Source: Ilyomonas sp965199905
Lineage (GTDB): Bacteria; Bacteroidota; Bacteroidia; Chitinophagales; Chitinophagaceae
NCBI GenBank assembly: GCA_965199905.1
Contig: OZ241366.1
Span: 4,712,001-4,776,000, forward strand
DNA: 64,000 bases
Reading direction: 5' to 3'
A program made the translations under genes and the position numbers. The first letter of the stretch is position 1. Every line of letters begins with the position of its first letter. This document shows positions 45,280 to 54,624 of the stretch, piece by piece. The notes under the pieces are model-generated. The model saw only the letters and a list, made by a program, of their open reading frames with translations. It was not told the origin of the DNA and made no database searches.

Positions 45280-46143
45280 TCATAAATCATCCGTAGTAAA
45301 TGTATTTCCCTGTTTCAAATCTCCCGTTTCATATCCTTTTTTAAACCATTTCATTCGCTGTGCCGATGTGCCATGTGTAAATGCATCCGGAACGACAGTA
45401 CCCTGTGATTCTTTCTGCAAACGATCATCACCAATCGCATTTGCTGCGTTTAATGCAGCTTCTATATCATCTTGTCCAATCACAATACCAGTGCTGGAAC
45501 CTTTGTCTTTTTGCTGCGCTACATAATGCGACCAAACGCCTGCATAAAAATCTGCCTGCAATTCCAGTCGGACAGATAATGCATTCTGGTCTTTTTCAGA
45601 TATTCTTCCACGCTGTGCGTCTATCTTATCAGTTGTGCCTAATAGGTGCTGAACATGATGCCCGATTTCATGCGCGATTACATATGCCGAAGCAAACTCG
45701 CCGGGCGCACCAAACCTGTCAGCCAGTTCATTAAAGAAAGAAACATCAAGATATACTTTTGAATCGCCGGGACAATAAAAGGGGCCCGTTGCCTGACTCG
45801 CACTGCCGCAGGCACTTTGCGTTACTTCGTTAAATAAAACCAGCGTTGGATCTGTATATTGAATGTTCGCTTGCTGCGGAAGCACTTGTCCCCACACATC
45901 TTCCGTACTGCCTAATATTGTGCGAACAAACTTTGTTGTCTGGTCATTTGCCGGAACCGCCTGTTCTGTTTGCGTTTGCTGTTGCGGCGCATTGTTCAAA
46001 ACCGCATTTGGATTTCCACCCAATAAATAAATAATAACTGCAATAACCATGGTGCCAATGCCACCACCAACTGCAAGTCCACCACCACTTACGCCACGTC
46101 TATCTTCAACATTAGCACTTTCGCGACCGCCTAACCAACGCAT
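45280..46143 (-). CDS. Neutral zinc metallopeptidase, YpfJ family
   Basis: It has 287 residues. The N-terminus starts MRWLGGRESANVEDRRG, the family hallmark, then a transmembrane segment at 25-42. The zinc motif HEIGHH is at residues 158-163, after the CGSASQATGPFYCPGD block, and LELQADFYAGVW gives the third ligand. The fold is known but the substrate is not. The 83-residue acidic protein gene lies 29 bases upstream. Confidence 0.9.
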   Translation of the reverse strand: MRWLGGRESANVEDRRGVSGGGLAVGGGIGTMVIAVIIYLLGGNPNAVLNNAPQQQTQTEQAVPANDQTTKFVRTILGSTEDVWGQVLPQQANIQYTDPTLVLFNEVTQSACGSASQATGPFYCPGDSKVYLDVSFFNELADRFGAPGEFASAYVIAHEIGHHVQHLLGTTDKIDAQRGRISEKDQNALSVRLELQADFYAGVWSHYVAQQKDKGSSTGIVIGQDDIEAALNAANAIGDDRLQKESQGTVVPDAFTHGTSAQRMKWFKKGYETGDLKQGNTFTTDDL

Positions 46144-46172
46144 ATTTTAATTTGTTTAGAATGAAGAGGAAA

Positions 46173-46424
46173 CTAATCTTCCGGTTGCGGATTTTTTATG
46201 TTCAGCGCATCATCATCTACAAATTCCTCTTGCTCGCGCGGGTGGTTATCATATTCATTCAGCTTCGTGTATTCGGCGCTTCCCGTAGGTGCCTGGTCGC
46301 TCAGGATAGAAGAATCTTCTGTGCCTTCGCGCACCGGGTTATCACCATTGGTTACCTTATCGTCAGCATCATAATTATCACTGTATTCAGCTTCATTTTT
46401 ATTTTTGGGATCCACATTGCTCAT
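46173..46424 (-). CDS. Small acidic hydrophilic protein, 83 residues
   Basis: It starts MSNVDPKNKNEAEYSDNYDA and is rich in Asp, Glu and Asn with no hydrophobic segment, so it is probably disordered. Family not recognised. It sits 29 bases before the zinc peptidase gene on the same strand and is probably co-transcribed with it. Confidence 0.6.
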   Translation of the reverse strand: MSNVDPKNKNEAEYSDNYDADDKVTNGDNPVREGTEDSSILSDQAPTGSAEYTKLNEYDNHPREQEEFVDDDALNIKNPQPED

Positions 46425-46470
46425 AACTGTTTTATTAGAAATGATTTATGGAAAAAACCATACCAGAGAT

Positions 46471-46502
46471 ATGTACGATGTCGGATGTGTAATGTATGAT
46501 GT
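46471..46502 (+). repeat. ATGTACGATGT-type low-complexity tract
   Basis: Contains ATGTACGATGTCGGATG and GTAATGTATGATGT, similar to the arms of the palindrome at 41541-41606. Confidence 0.4.
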
Positions 46503-46545
46503 TGTTCAGTTATGTTATAGTTGTTTATAAGGCAGGTGTTTTTTC

Positions 46546-46671
46546 TTTTGGTGACCATCGCCCGTTGCTCTATTGAGCGTTCGTTGCAATCGAAGATTTG
46601 TTCTTGTTTCTTTTTTAAGTAAAGAGAAACAAGAATCACACATCAGCCTTCAGGGCAATGATTATCCGGGC
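46546..46671 (+). repeat. Dispersed intergenic repeat, copy D
   Basis: TTTTGGTGACCATCGCCCG at the left and CAGGGCAATGATTATCCGGG at the right match the family ends. The core hairpin differs in sequence: GTTCTTGTTTCT pairs with AGAAACAAGAA around TTTTTAAGTAAAG. It lies 328 bases before rpsA in the same orientation. Confidence 0.72.
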
Positions 46672-46700
46672 GATTGTTTGTAAAATATCTTAAAAGAAAA

Positions 46701-46831
46701 ATGAATGTGCTTGCGATTAAAATAACCTCCCGAAAGCCCTCACATCCGGTTTGAGATATTTTCTTAAAAAGAATTGCTTTCAACCGGTTTGCTTGAAAAG
46801 CGATGAACGCTGGTTGCCAAAGAAAAAACAT
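46701..46831 (-). repeat. Probable inverted, diverged copy D' of the same repeat
   Basis: On the minus strand it starts TTTGGCAACCAGCGTTCATC then GCTTTT, similar to TTTGGTAACCATCGTTCGTC. It has an ACCGGTTTG/CAAACCGG-type inner pairing. Its right end (GGGCTTTCGGGAGG) is only weakly like the family. With copy D it makes an inverted pair upstream of rpsA. Confidence 0.4.
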
Positions 46832-46959
46832 TCACGCTATCTATAGCCATAATATAACTGAAAAAGCTTCGCTAAAAGGCTGGCCGACAAAGGCACGAGA
46901 CTTAAAATAATTTGCAAATACTTAGGCAGAAACCTTTTCCTTTTCAGTAGTATAAATAT

Positions 46960-46967
46960 TAACTTTG
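46960..46967 (+). promoter_or_regulatory. Candidate -7 box for rpsA
   Basis: TAACTTTG fits TAnnTTTG and ends 32 bases before the rpsA ATG. There is no clear -33 box. Confidence 0.4.
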
Positions 46968-46999
46968 CACTCCCGAATTAAAAATCAACGGGATTTATT

Positions 47000-49006
47000 A
47001 TGGACGATAACAATATTGTTAACCAAAACGCTGAAGAGCAGGCGCCGGAAACTGTGGAGCAACCACAACCCGAAGCAACAGCGACAACAAATGAACCTGC
47101 TGACGTGCAAACTCAACAGCCGGAAGCAACTCCCGAACAACCGCAGGCTGCTGCAACTGAACCCGCTGTAGAAAACAAGCCCGACACATCTTCTGTAAAA
47201 ATCGAAGAGCCTGTAAAAGAAACGGTTGCAGCTCACGATGACTTTGACTGGAGCATTGACAAGCGTAACGTAGCTCACTACAGCAAGGAAGATCAGAATA
47301 AGTATGATAAAGTGTACGAAAACACATTCATACAAATTGAAGATGGCGAAATCGTAAACGGAACTATCGTTGCGATGACGAAAACTGATGCTGTTGTCAA
47401 CATCGGTTTTAAAAGCGATGGTCTTATTTCTCTCAACGAATTCCGCGACATGCAGAGCGTGAATATCGGTGACGTTGTAGAAGTAATGGTGGTTGAAAAA
47501 GAAGACCGCCAGGGACATCTTCACCTGAGCCGCAAAAGTGCCCGCATTTTCCGTGCGTGGGAGCGCATTGTTGAAGTTCACAAAACAGGCGAAGTAGTTA
47601 CCGGTACGGTTACCAGCAAAACCAAAGGTGGTCTTATCGTTGACGTGTTTGGTATGGAAACCTTCCTGCCGGGCTCGCAGATTGATGTGAAGCCGGTTAC
47701 TGATTACGATCAATTTGTAGGCAAGACAATGGAATTCAAAGTGGTGAAAGTAAACGAAGCCATTAAGAATGCCGTTGTATCGCATAAAGCGCTTATCGAA
47801 AGCGACATCGAAGCACAGCGCGCCCAGATAATTTCTAAACTTGAAAAAGGACAGGTACTGGAAGGTGTGGTGAAGAATATTACAGACTTTGGTGCTTTCA
47901 TGGACCTTGGTGGTTTGGATGGTCTGTTGTACATCACCGATATTTCATGGGGTCGCATCTCGCATCCTTCCGAAGTATTGAAGCTGGATCAAAAGCTCAA
48001 CGTTGTTGTGCTTGATTTCGATGACGACAAAAAGCGTATTTCTCTTGGCTTAAAGCAACTGACTCCGCATCCGTGGGATGTATTGCCAGAAAACATTAGC
48101 GAAGGCGCAACTGTAAAAGGCAAGGTTGTAAACATCGAAGATTACGGTGCTTTCTTAGAAATTATGCCGGGCGTAGAAGGTCTGGTTCACGTAAGTGAAA
48201 TTACATGGGCTAACACACCTATCAACGCAAAAGAGTTCTTCAAACTTGGCGACGAATACGAAGCTAAGATTGTAACTCTTGATAAAGATGTACGCAAAAT
48301 GAGCCTTTCTATCAAGCAACTGACAGAAGACCCATGGAGCACCATTGAAGAACGTTTCCCTGAAGGCAGCAAGCACAAAGGAACCGTGAAGAACATCACT
48401 CCTTATGGCGTGTTTGTAGAACTGGAACCAGGTATTGGCGGCATGATTCACATCTCCGATTTAAGCTGGCTGAAACGCTTCAATCATCCTTCTGAGTACA
48501 CGAAAGTGGGCAACGAAATCGATGTGGTAATTCTGTCAATAGACAAGGAAAACCGCAAGCTTCAGTTGGGTCATAAACAACTGGAAGAAGATCCCTGGAA
48601 TGCGCTGGAAGATACATTCTCTGTTGGCAGCCTCCACGAAGGAACCGTGGTTCGCAAAGACGACAAAGGAGCTATTGTACAGTTGCCATACGGATTGGAA
48701 GGATTCGCGCCTAACCGTCACCTTGTAAAAGAAGATGGTAAAAGTGTAGCGGCTGATGAAACAGCAGAATTTATGGTAATTGAATTTGACCGCAACGAAA
48801 AACGTATCGTTCTTAGTCACTCCCGCATTTGGGAACAGGCGAAGCAGGAAGAGAAAGATGCGCAGCGCAAAGAAGCCCGTACTGAGGCTGACGCTGCTAA
48901 GAAAGCGGTGAAGAATATTCAGAATAAGGTAGAAAAAGCAACCCTCGGCGACCTCGGTGCATTAGCCGAAATTAAAGAGAAACTGAAGAAGGAAGAAGGC
49001 AAATAA
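47000..49006 (+). CDS. rpsA: 30S ribosomal protein S1
   Basis: It has 668 residues. A Glu/Gln/Pro/Ala-rich disordered tail (1-75) precedes six S1 (OB-fold) domains starting at about 115, 197, 285, 370, 457 and 543. Each shows the G-x-V-x(n)-GAF-hydrophobic pattern, for example GVVKNITDFGAFMDLGGLDG and GTVKNITPYGVFVELEPGIG. The C-terminus is basic and helical. It tethers mRNA to the ribosome. The long acidic N-terminal extension is characteristic of Bacteroidota S1. Confidence 0.96.
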   Translation: MDDNNIVNQNAEEQAPETVEQPQPEATATTNEPADVQTQQPEATPEQPQAAATEPAVENKPDTSSVKIEEPVKETVAAHDDFDWSIDKRNVAHYSKEDQNKYDKVYENTFIQIEDGEIVNGTIVAMTKTDAVVNIGFKSDGLISLNEFRDMQSVNIGDVVEVMVVEKEDRQGHLHLSRKSARIFRAWERIVEVHKTGEVVTGTVTSKTKGGLIVDVFGMETFLPGSQIDVKPVTDYDQFVGKTMEFKVVKVNEAIKNAVVSHKALIESDIEAQRAQIISKLEKGQVLEGVVKNITDFGAFMDLGGLDGLLYITDISWGRISHPSEVLKLDQKLNVVVLDFDDDKKRISLGLKQLTPHPWDVLPENISEGATVKGKVVNIEDYGAFLEIMPGVEGLVHVSEITWANTPINAKEFFKLGDEYEAKIVTLDKDVRKMSLSIKQLTEDPWSTIEERFPEGSKHKGTVKNITPYGVFVELEPGIGGMIHISDLSWLKRFNHPSEYTKVGNEIDVVILSIDKENRKLQLGHKQLEEDPWNALEDTFSVGSLHEGTVVRKDDKGAIVQLPYGLEGFAPNRHLVKEDGKSVAADETAEFMVIEFDRNEKRIVLSHSRIWEQAKQEEKDAQRKEARTEADAAKKAVKNIQNKVEKATLGDLGALAEIKEKLKKEEGK

Positions 49007-49026
49007 ACTTTCCGAAGTTTTGATAG

Positions 49027-49053
49027 AAAAGCCCGGCGTAAGCCGGGCTTTTT
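49027..49053 (+). terminator. Intrinsic terminator of rpsA
   Basis: AAAAGCCCGGC pairs with GCCGGGCTTTTT around GTAA. Confidence 0.92.
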
Positions 49054-49390
49054 GTTTTTATTGTTGAATCATGGAAACGCGAAGGACAATAAGTTGCACC
49101 GGGGTTAATTTTGATAATAAGCCATTCTTCATTGCGAGCACAGAGCCATCTGTTCTATAAAATAAATGCCATTAGCGAATACTAAGTTTGTCGGGACTGA
49201 TTAAAAATTGACCCTTCATATGAATAAGCAGCCAAAAAAGAAGCGGCGATGAGTGAAAATAATACCTCAACCTGATAAATTGGTTACTGGATTTTGTATT
49301 GATTATAATATTTGTTTTGCGTTTGTGTAATGGTGAAAAAAGAACGTAGACTATAAAAAATCCAAACTTATCTTATTGTTCATCTGCCTC
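49054..49390. other. Gene-free stretch between rpsA and pdeM
   Basis: I see no coding pattern, RNA gene or strong hairpin on either strand. Confidence 0.5.
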
Positions 49391-49422
49391 TTTGCAGAAA
49401 GGTTTCCGGTGATTTATTTTTG
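49391..49422 (+). promoter_or_regulatory. Consensus Bacteroidota promoter of pdeM
   Basis: TTTG (49391-49394), 20 bases, TATTTTTG (49415-49422): both boxes match TTTG-N20-TAnnTTTG exactly. The ATG is 13 bases after the -7 box. Confidence 0.7.
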
Positions 49423-49435
49423 TAGTAAATCACCT

Positions 49436-50095
49436 ATGCCAGCACCTGTTTTTCATACAATTTATGGCAATACATTTTGGCTGTCACCACATCGCTGTAT
49501 CTATTGGGAGCAGCAAGGGGCGCTGATTGTTTCCGATTTGCATCTTGGTAAAACCGGGCATTTCAGGAAGATGGGAATCGCTGTTCCGCAAGCTGTTTAT
49601 AAAGAAGATTTGCAGCGGCTCTTTAGCGAAATTCAATATTATAAACCAAACAAGCTTATCATTGTTGGCGACATGTTTCACAGTAAAGAGAATAAGGAAA
49701 TGCAGCTATTTTTAAAGTGGCGCAACGATTTGTCTTCTCTTGATTTTATCCTGGTGAAAGGCAATCATGATATCCTCAAAAACGAATGGTACAATAACGG
49801 CGGTATCTCGGTTTATGAAAAACAATTGTGCATCGGCCGCTTCATTTTTACGCATGATGCAACTGCTTATAATTGTACCGATTTAAACGAGCCTTATATA
49901 TTTAGCGGGCACATTCATCCCGGCGTTACACTGCGCATAGGTAGCCGGCAAACCGCTTCATTTCCTTGCTATCACTTTAGTAAAAGCGGCGTTGTACTTC
50001 CTGCATTTAGCAAGTTTACAGGCTTATATAGTTTACCTAAACAACCTACCGATAAAATATTTGCAATCGTGAATCAGTCAGTGATGTTGGTGTAG
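49436..50095 (+). CDS. pdeM: Ligase-associated DNA damage response endonuclease PdeM
   Basis: It has 219 residues with a calcineurin-like metallophosphoesterase fold. Motifs in order: SDLHLGKTGHFRKMGI (34-48), VGDMFHS, VKGNHD, and FSGHIHPG. PdeM is known from bacterial clusters with an ATP-dependent ligase, an exonuclease and a helicase. None of these are neighbours here, so it is a stand-alone copy. The ATG at 49436 fits the promoter; an earlier ATG lies inside it. Confidence 0.85.
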   Translation: MPAPVFHTIYGNTFWLSPHRCIYWEQQGALIVSDLHLGKTGHFRKMGIAVPQAVYKEDLQRLFSEIQYYKPNKLIIVGDMFHSKENKEMQLFLKWRNDLSSLDFILVKGNHDILKNEWYNNGGISVYEKQLCIGRFIFTHDATAYNCTDLNEPYIFSGHIHPGVTLRIGSRQTASFPCYHFSKSGVVLPAFSKFTGLYSLPKQPTDKIFAIVNQSVMLV

Positions 50096-50310
50096 AGTTG
50101 ATTTTGTTTTCGTTGTTACAATGCTTGAAGCAATTCCTGGATTTTATAAGTAGGATATTTATGAATGGTTCAGGCAAATTCGGTATTTACTTTCAGCAGT
50201 TCTCACGTAGTGTAGATTGCTTAATGCCTCGCAGTGAAGAGTATAAAATTTCCATAAAAGCAATCCTGATCATACGCGATTACAGTCCTTTCGCATAACT
50301 ATAGTTCAAT
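50096..50310. other. Gap between pdeM and ssb
   Basis: A 66-codon frame opens at 50098 with a TTG start. Its composition and lack of similarity to anything I know make it unconvincing. The gap otherwise holds only the terminator that follows. Confidence 0.4.
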
Positions 50311-50338
50311 AAAAAAGCAGCCCGAAAGCTGCTTTTTC
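50311..50338. terminator. Bidirectional terminator between pdeM and ssb
   Basis: AAAAAAGCAGC pairs with GCTGCTTTTT around CCGAAA. Confidence 0.88.
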
Positions 50339-50357
50339 TTTACAAATTTATCACTAA

Positions 50358-50813
50358 TTAAAACGGAAGATCATCCATTGGCTCGGTAATTTCCTGTGGC
50401 TGTTGCTGAGCTGGAGCAGGCTGCGTGTTGTAATTGTTATTATAACCGTAAGAAGAATTTTGCTGGCCGCCTTCAGATGGCGCAGCACCTTCATTACCTT
50501 TTTGTCCTAACAACTGTACGCTTTGTACACGTAAAGTAAGTGAACTTCCGTTGCCGCCATCTTTAGTAGTATACTGGCGCACTTCCGGTGAGCCTTCCAC
50601 ATACACTTGCGTGCCTTTTTTCAGGTATGGAGCAATGGCTGTTCTGTCTGTCCAGTAAGCGCATTCTACCCAAACGGTTTTGTCTTTCTGCACGCCCATG
50701 CTGTCTTTAAATTTTTCAGTGTGGGCAACGCTGAAGTTGATAACTGTTTTGTTGTTGACTGTGTTTACAGTGCAATCTTTTCCCAGATTGCCGATGGCCG
50801 TTAACTTTATCAT
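50358..50813 (-). CDS. ssb: Single-stranded DNA-binding protein
   Basis: It has 151 residues. The OB fold spans 1-105 (MIKLTAIGNLGKDCTVNTVN, VWVECAYWTDRTA, GTQVYVEGSPEVRQY). A Gln/Asn/Pro-rich linker leads to the acidic tip EPMDDLPF, which binds partner proteins. No dnaA-, rpsF- or rpsR-like neighbour is present. Confidence 0.95.
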   Translation of the reverse strand: MIKLTAIGNLGKDCTVNTVNNKTVINFSVAHTEKFKDSMGVQKDKTVWVECAYWTDRTAIAPYLKKGTQVYVEGSPEVRQYTTKDGGNGSSLTLRVQSVQLLGQKGNEGAAPSEGGQQNSSYGYNNNYNTQPAPAQQQPQEITEPMDDLPF

Positions 50814-51166
50814 AGATATTCTTTTAAACTAACTCACGTAAGCAATAGTAGTAATTTTCAACCAATTGCTTCCTGAATTTTTTTAAAAATCTAACTATTT
50901 ATTGTTTGTGCAGTTACACACGGTTGATTAAAAAAAGATGAAAATCGATTAAAAATTAACAAAATAATTTTTAGTTGTGACAATAGCTGTAACTTGTCGC
51001 TCGAATCGCGGGACTATCAGCTCTGGTTTGCGGTTTTAAAACAGGAATTCAATAATATCAAATATCGCATTGCATGACATAATAAAGTATGTTGCTAAAG
51101 CAACGTTTTTATCACAGCTTTTTTCTCCAGTAATTTACAAATTAATAGGTATCCAAAATCAGAAGT
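50814..51166. other. Intergenic stretch upstream of the two-component genes
   Basis: It contains a small hairpin GTTGC-TAAA-GCAAC followed by GTTTTT at 51091-51110, a weak terminator-like element about 60 bases before the response regulator. No ORF is convincing. Confidence 0.45.
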
Positions 51167-51862
51167 ATGGAAAACGCGCACAAAATCCTTTTGGCCGAAG
51201 ACGAGCCAAAACTCAGCCGGGTAATTCAGGAACAATTGATCAGCCAGGGTTTCGAAACCGATGTTGCATTTGATGGTAACGTTGCCGAAAGAATGTTTCG
51301 CCAGCACGATTATTCGCTGGTATTGTTAGACATTAACCTTCCTTACAAAAATGGTCTGGCGCTTTGCAAAGAATTTCGCGAAACTAACGGACAGGTTCCT
51401 ATCATTATGCTTACGGCGTTAGGTGAATTGAATGACAAGATTGATGCGTTCAGTCTTGGTGCGGATGATTATCTCGTAAAGCCGTTTCATTTTGATGAAC
51501 TGTCAGCCCGTATCAAAGTGTTTTTAAAGCGTGCAGAAAATACCGTTATTCCAACGGAAAAAATTGTGATTGCAGACATGGAAATTGATACCGAAAACAA
51601 AGTGGTATCGCGCGAAGGCAAGAATATTAATTTGACTGCCAAAGAATTCGCCTTACTGCTTTTGCTTGCCCGCAACAAAGGCAAAGTAGTTGCCAAGCAA
51701 GACATCCTCGAAAAAGTATGGGAGCTGAATTTTGATACCGGCACCAACACCATTGAAGTGTATATCAGTTTCCTGCGTAATAAAATAGATAAGCCATACA
51801 ATACCAAGCTCATTCATACCAAACCAGGCTTCGGTTATTATGTGAAAGAAACGCAGATGTAA
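51167..51862 (+). CDS. Response regulator, OmpR/PhoB family
   Basis: It has 231 residues. The receiver domain has the acidic pocket Glu11-Asp12, phospho-acceptor Asp55 (LVLLDINLP), Thr83 and Lys105. The C-terminal winged helix (130-225) has LTAKEFALLLLLARNKGKVV and TNTIEVYISFLRNKI. The histidine kinase gene begins at the very next base after the stop, so the two are one operon. Targets are unknown. Confidence 0.93.
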   Translation: MENAHKILLAEDEPKLSRVIQEQLISQGFETDVAFDGNVAERMFRQHDYSLVLLDINLPYKNGLALCKEFRETNGQVPIIMLTALGELNDKIDAFSLGADDYLVKPFHFDELSARIKVFLKRAENTVIPTEKIVIADMEIDTENKVVSREGKNINLTAKEFALLLLLARNKGKVVAKQDILEKVWELNFDTGTNTIEVYISFLRNKIDKPYNTKLIHTKPGFGYYVKETQM

Positions 51863-53245
51863 ATGAAGCACCGTTTCCGGTTCACGGTTTTTTTCAGCTT
51901 ATTGTTTTCGTTGTTATTGCTCGCCGCAGTGTTTACCATTTTCTATCTTTCTGCAAAGGGAAGAGAGAATGATTTTAACCGTCGCTTGTGGGCACAGGCA
52001 TATTATTCGTATAGCCATGAATTTAAGACTGAGCTATCCGGTTCCATTAAACAAATTGTATCGGAATACACCCCGAACACAATTAATAAGTTGAACCTGC
52101 AGATATTTGATGAGAAAGGCAATGTGTATTATCAGCATTTCAGAGATTCATCTTTACCACTAAAACCTTTTTTTAAAAAAGGAAAAAGCGATAGAGCTTT
52201 TTTAACTACGCGCGACGATATACAGGTTGCCTCTCTTCACATTCTGTCGCCACGTCCGGCTTACGTCGTTGTATCCGGTTATGATAAGTTTGGTTTTCAA
52301 CGGTTGAGTAATTTAACTGATACGCTGAACATTGTAACATTGGCGGGTACATTACTCATTGTTTTGTCTGCCTTTATTATTGTACAGCAAATCACCATGC
52401 CATTGGTGAGAATAGGTGAGCAAATGCAGCGCATTTCTGAAAGTAATATGCAGGAGCGCGTGGTGTTGAGATCGGGGCGTTTTAACTACGAAGAAGCACA
52501 AATTGCTACTCATTTCAATGCGATGCTCGATCGCCTGGAGCGTGCTTTCGACTTGCAGCGAAGCTTTGTTCATCATGCTTCGCACGAGTTGCGCACGCCT
52601 TTAGCTACTATGCTGGCGCAAACTGAACTGGCGCTTTGCAAAAACCTGACAGTAGAAGATCATAAAAAGGTTCTGGAATCTTTGAAAGAAGACCAGCAGG
52701 AGATGATTGAATTAACCAATTCACTGCTTTTGCTGTCGCAATACGAACGCACACATACATCGCCGGAATGGCCGGTTGTCCGTCTCGATGAACTGCTCTA
52801 CGAAACCCTGAGCATGGTAAAGCGGATGTTGCAGGATGTGAATGTATCGCTTGAATTTGCCCAGATGCCCGATAATGAGTTCTTCCTTTCCATTCAGGGC
52901 AATGATTCGTTGATTCGTTCCGCTTTCAGAAATCTCATTAAAAATGCATGGTTGTACAGCGACAATAAATCGGTTGCCGTAACCATTGATGCCGCAGGCT
53001 CAGATATTTATCTGCATTTTGATAATAATGGAAAATTGCTTACACCCGAAGAACAGGAGCGCCTGTTTATTCCTTTTTTCAGAGCTTCTAATTCCACTGC
53101 AAAAAAAGGTTTTGGGCTGGGGTTAAATATCATTCAACGTATTGTAGCCTTACACCATGGCAGCATTGAATACTTAATTTATAACAACCAAAACCGCTTT
53201 ACACTTCAGTTTCCCAAAATGCAATCTTCTTCATCTGGTTTATAA
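51863..53245 (+). CDS. Sensor histidine kinase
   Basis: It has 460 residues. Two transmembrane segments (about 9-30 and 156-175) flank a periplasmic sensor region of 125 residues. A HAMP linker follows (176-230). The HisKA motif ASHELRTPLATM has His241. The ATPase domain has the N box NLIKNAWLYS and G boxes KGFGLGLNI. It phosphorylates the adjacent OmpR-type regulator. The 3' end overlaps the convergent aspartate kinase gene by six bases. Confidence 0.93.
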   Translation: MKHRFRFTVFFSLLFSLLLLAAVFTIFYLSAKGRENDFNRRLWAQAYYSYSHEFKTELSGSIKQIVSEYTPNTINKLNLQIFDEKGNVYYQHFRDSSLPLKPFFKKGKSDRAFLTTRDDIQVASLHILSPRPAYVVVSGYDKFGFQRLSNLTDTLNIVTLAGTLLIVLSAFIIVQQITMPLVRIGEQMQRISESNMQERVVLRSGRFNYEEAQIATHFNAMLDRLERAFDLQRSFVHHASHELRTPLATMLAQTELALCKNLTVEDHKKVLESLKEDQQEMIELTNSLLLLSQYERTHTSPEWPVVRLDELLYETLSMVKRMLQDVNVSLEFAQMPDNEFFLSIQGNDSLIRSAFRNLIKNAWLYSDNKSVAVTIDAAGSDIYLHFDNNGKLLTPEEQERLFIPFFRASNSTAKKGFGLGLNIIQRIVALHHGSIEYLIYNNQNRFTLQFPKMQSSSSGL

Positions 53246-54559
53246 GCCAAATACGCCACTGTTAATCATCTGAAGCGCTTCCTTTTTATGCCGGCTGTTT
53301 ATCAATATTGAAATGTTGTGCCGGCTTCCGCCATAGCTTATCATCCGTACAGGAATAGATTTTAGCGCATCAAATACTTTCGTCAATACATCAGGTGTTT
53401 GGGCAATTTCGTTACCCACAATCGAAACAATACTTTGCTCTGTATCCAATTCTACCACACCAAACGGTTCCAGTTCTCTCACAATTTCTTTCAGGTGAAC
53501 CGGGCTGTCAATGGTGACTGATACCGCAACTTCCGATGTGGTAATCATATCTATCGGCGTGCGGTATTTTTCAAACACCTCAAATATTTTTCTCAAAAAA
53601 CCATATGCCAGCAACATGCGACTGCTCTTAATGTTGATGGCAATAATGCCATCTTTTGCAGCCACCGCCTTGATGCCTGTACTGTTTGCATTCTCGGCAA
53701 TGGTTGTGCCTTTTGCATCCGGCTGCATAGTGTTTAAAAGCTTCACCGGAACGTTGGCATGCTGAGCCGGCCAGATGCATGTCGGATGTAAAATCTTCGC
53801 TCCGAAATAAGCAAGTTCGGCAGCTTCATCAAAGCTCAATTGCTCAATGGGAATGGTGTTGTTTACAATGCGTGGATCATTGTTGTGCATGCCATCAATG
53901 TCTGTCCAGATTTCGCAAACAGAAGCGTTCGCAGCGGCGGCTATAAGCGATGCGGTGTAATCGCTGCCACCGCGTTTCAGGTTATCAACTTCGCCACGGG
54001 CATTGCGGCAAATATAACCTTGCGTAATAAACAAGTTGATGTGGGAATGCTTTGCCAGCAAGGCTTTTAGCTTGTATTGTATGGCATTTAATTCCGGCTC
54101 TTCATCCGTATCTATGCTCATAAATTCAAGAGCCGGAAGAAGAAGATGTGGGATATTTTGCTCTTCAAGATAAACGCTGAACAACTTGGTGCTCATCAAT
54201 TCTCCCTGCGCTAAAATATCTTTATACAAAGCATCGCTAAACGAAATTTTCAGGATGATATTGAGAAACTCAAAGTGCTCTTTTATGATAGCAGAAGCTT
54301 TGAAAATGGTTTCTTCTTTTTCAATCAATAAAGTAATGAAATGTTCGTAATGCTGTTGCAGATCAGCAATAATTTGTTGCGCTTTCAAACGGTCGCCCGA
54401 AGCAATGGCATCGGAGATAGATACCAGCGCATTAGTTGTACCGCTCAGGGCACTTAACACAACAATTTTTGACTCACTGTCTTTTGTAATCAATGTTGCC
54501 ACATCGTGCATACGTTCAGGCTTACCAACGCTGGTGCCGCCAAACTTCATTACTTTCAT
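53240..54559 (-). CDS. lysC: Aspartate kinase, monofunctional
   Basis: It has 439 residues and makes the first step to Lys, Thr and Met. The catalytic domain begins MKVMKFGGTSVGKPERM and has GYICRNARGEVDNLKRGGSDYTASL and WTDIDGMHNNDPR. Two ACT domains lie at the C-terminus (MITTSEVAVSVTIDSP, SIVSIVGNEIAQTP), so feedback control is likely. There is no fused homoserine dehydrogenase. A candidate -7 box TATTTTTG lies about 20 bases upstream on the minus strand (54580-54587). Confidence 0.92.
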   Translation of the reverse strand: MKVMKFGGTSVGKPERMHDVATLITKDSESKIVVLSALSGTTNALVSISDAIASGDRLKAQQIIADLQQHYEHFITLLIEKEETIFKASAIIKEHFEFLNIILKISFSDALYKDILAQGELMSTKLFSVYLEEQNIPHLLLPALEFMSIDTDEEPELNAIQYKLKALLAKHSHINLFITQGYICRNARGEVDNLKRGGSDYTASLIAAAANASVCEIWTDIDGMHNNDPRIVNNTIPIEQLSFDEAAELAYFGAKILHPTCIWPAQHANVPVKLLNTMQPDAKGTTIAENANSTGIKAVAAKDGIIAINIKSSRMLLAYGFLRKIFEVFEKYRTPIDMITTSEVAVSVTIDSPVHLKEIVRELEPFGVVELDTEQSIVSIVGNEIAQTPDVLTKVFDALKSIPVRMISYGGSRHNISILINSRHKKEALQMINSGVFGL

Positions 54560-54624
54560 CTTGTTCTGTTTGAGGGCTGCAAAAATATTGGTTGAAAAGA
54601 AACGGAGACGTTTAAAAAGAATGT

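Noticed and set aside
47019..47785. Long minus-strand frames inside rpsA (up to 266 codons)
   Set aside because: They are antisense to a clear ribosomal protein gene and have shadow composition (Cys/Phe/Leu-rich).
50098..50298. 66-codon plus-strand frame after pdeM
   Set aside because: TTG start, odd composition, no similarity recognised.
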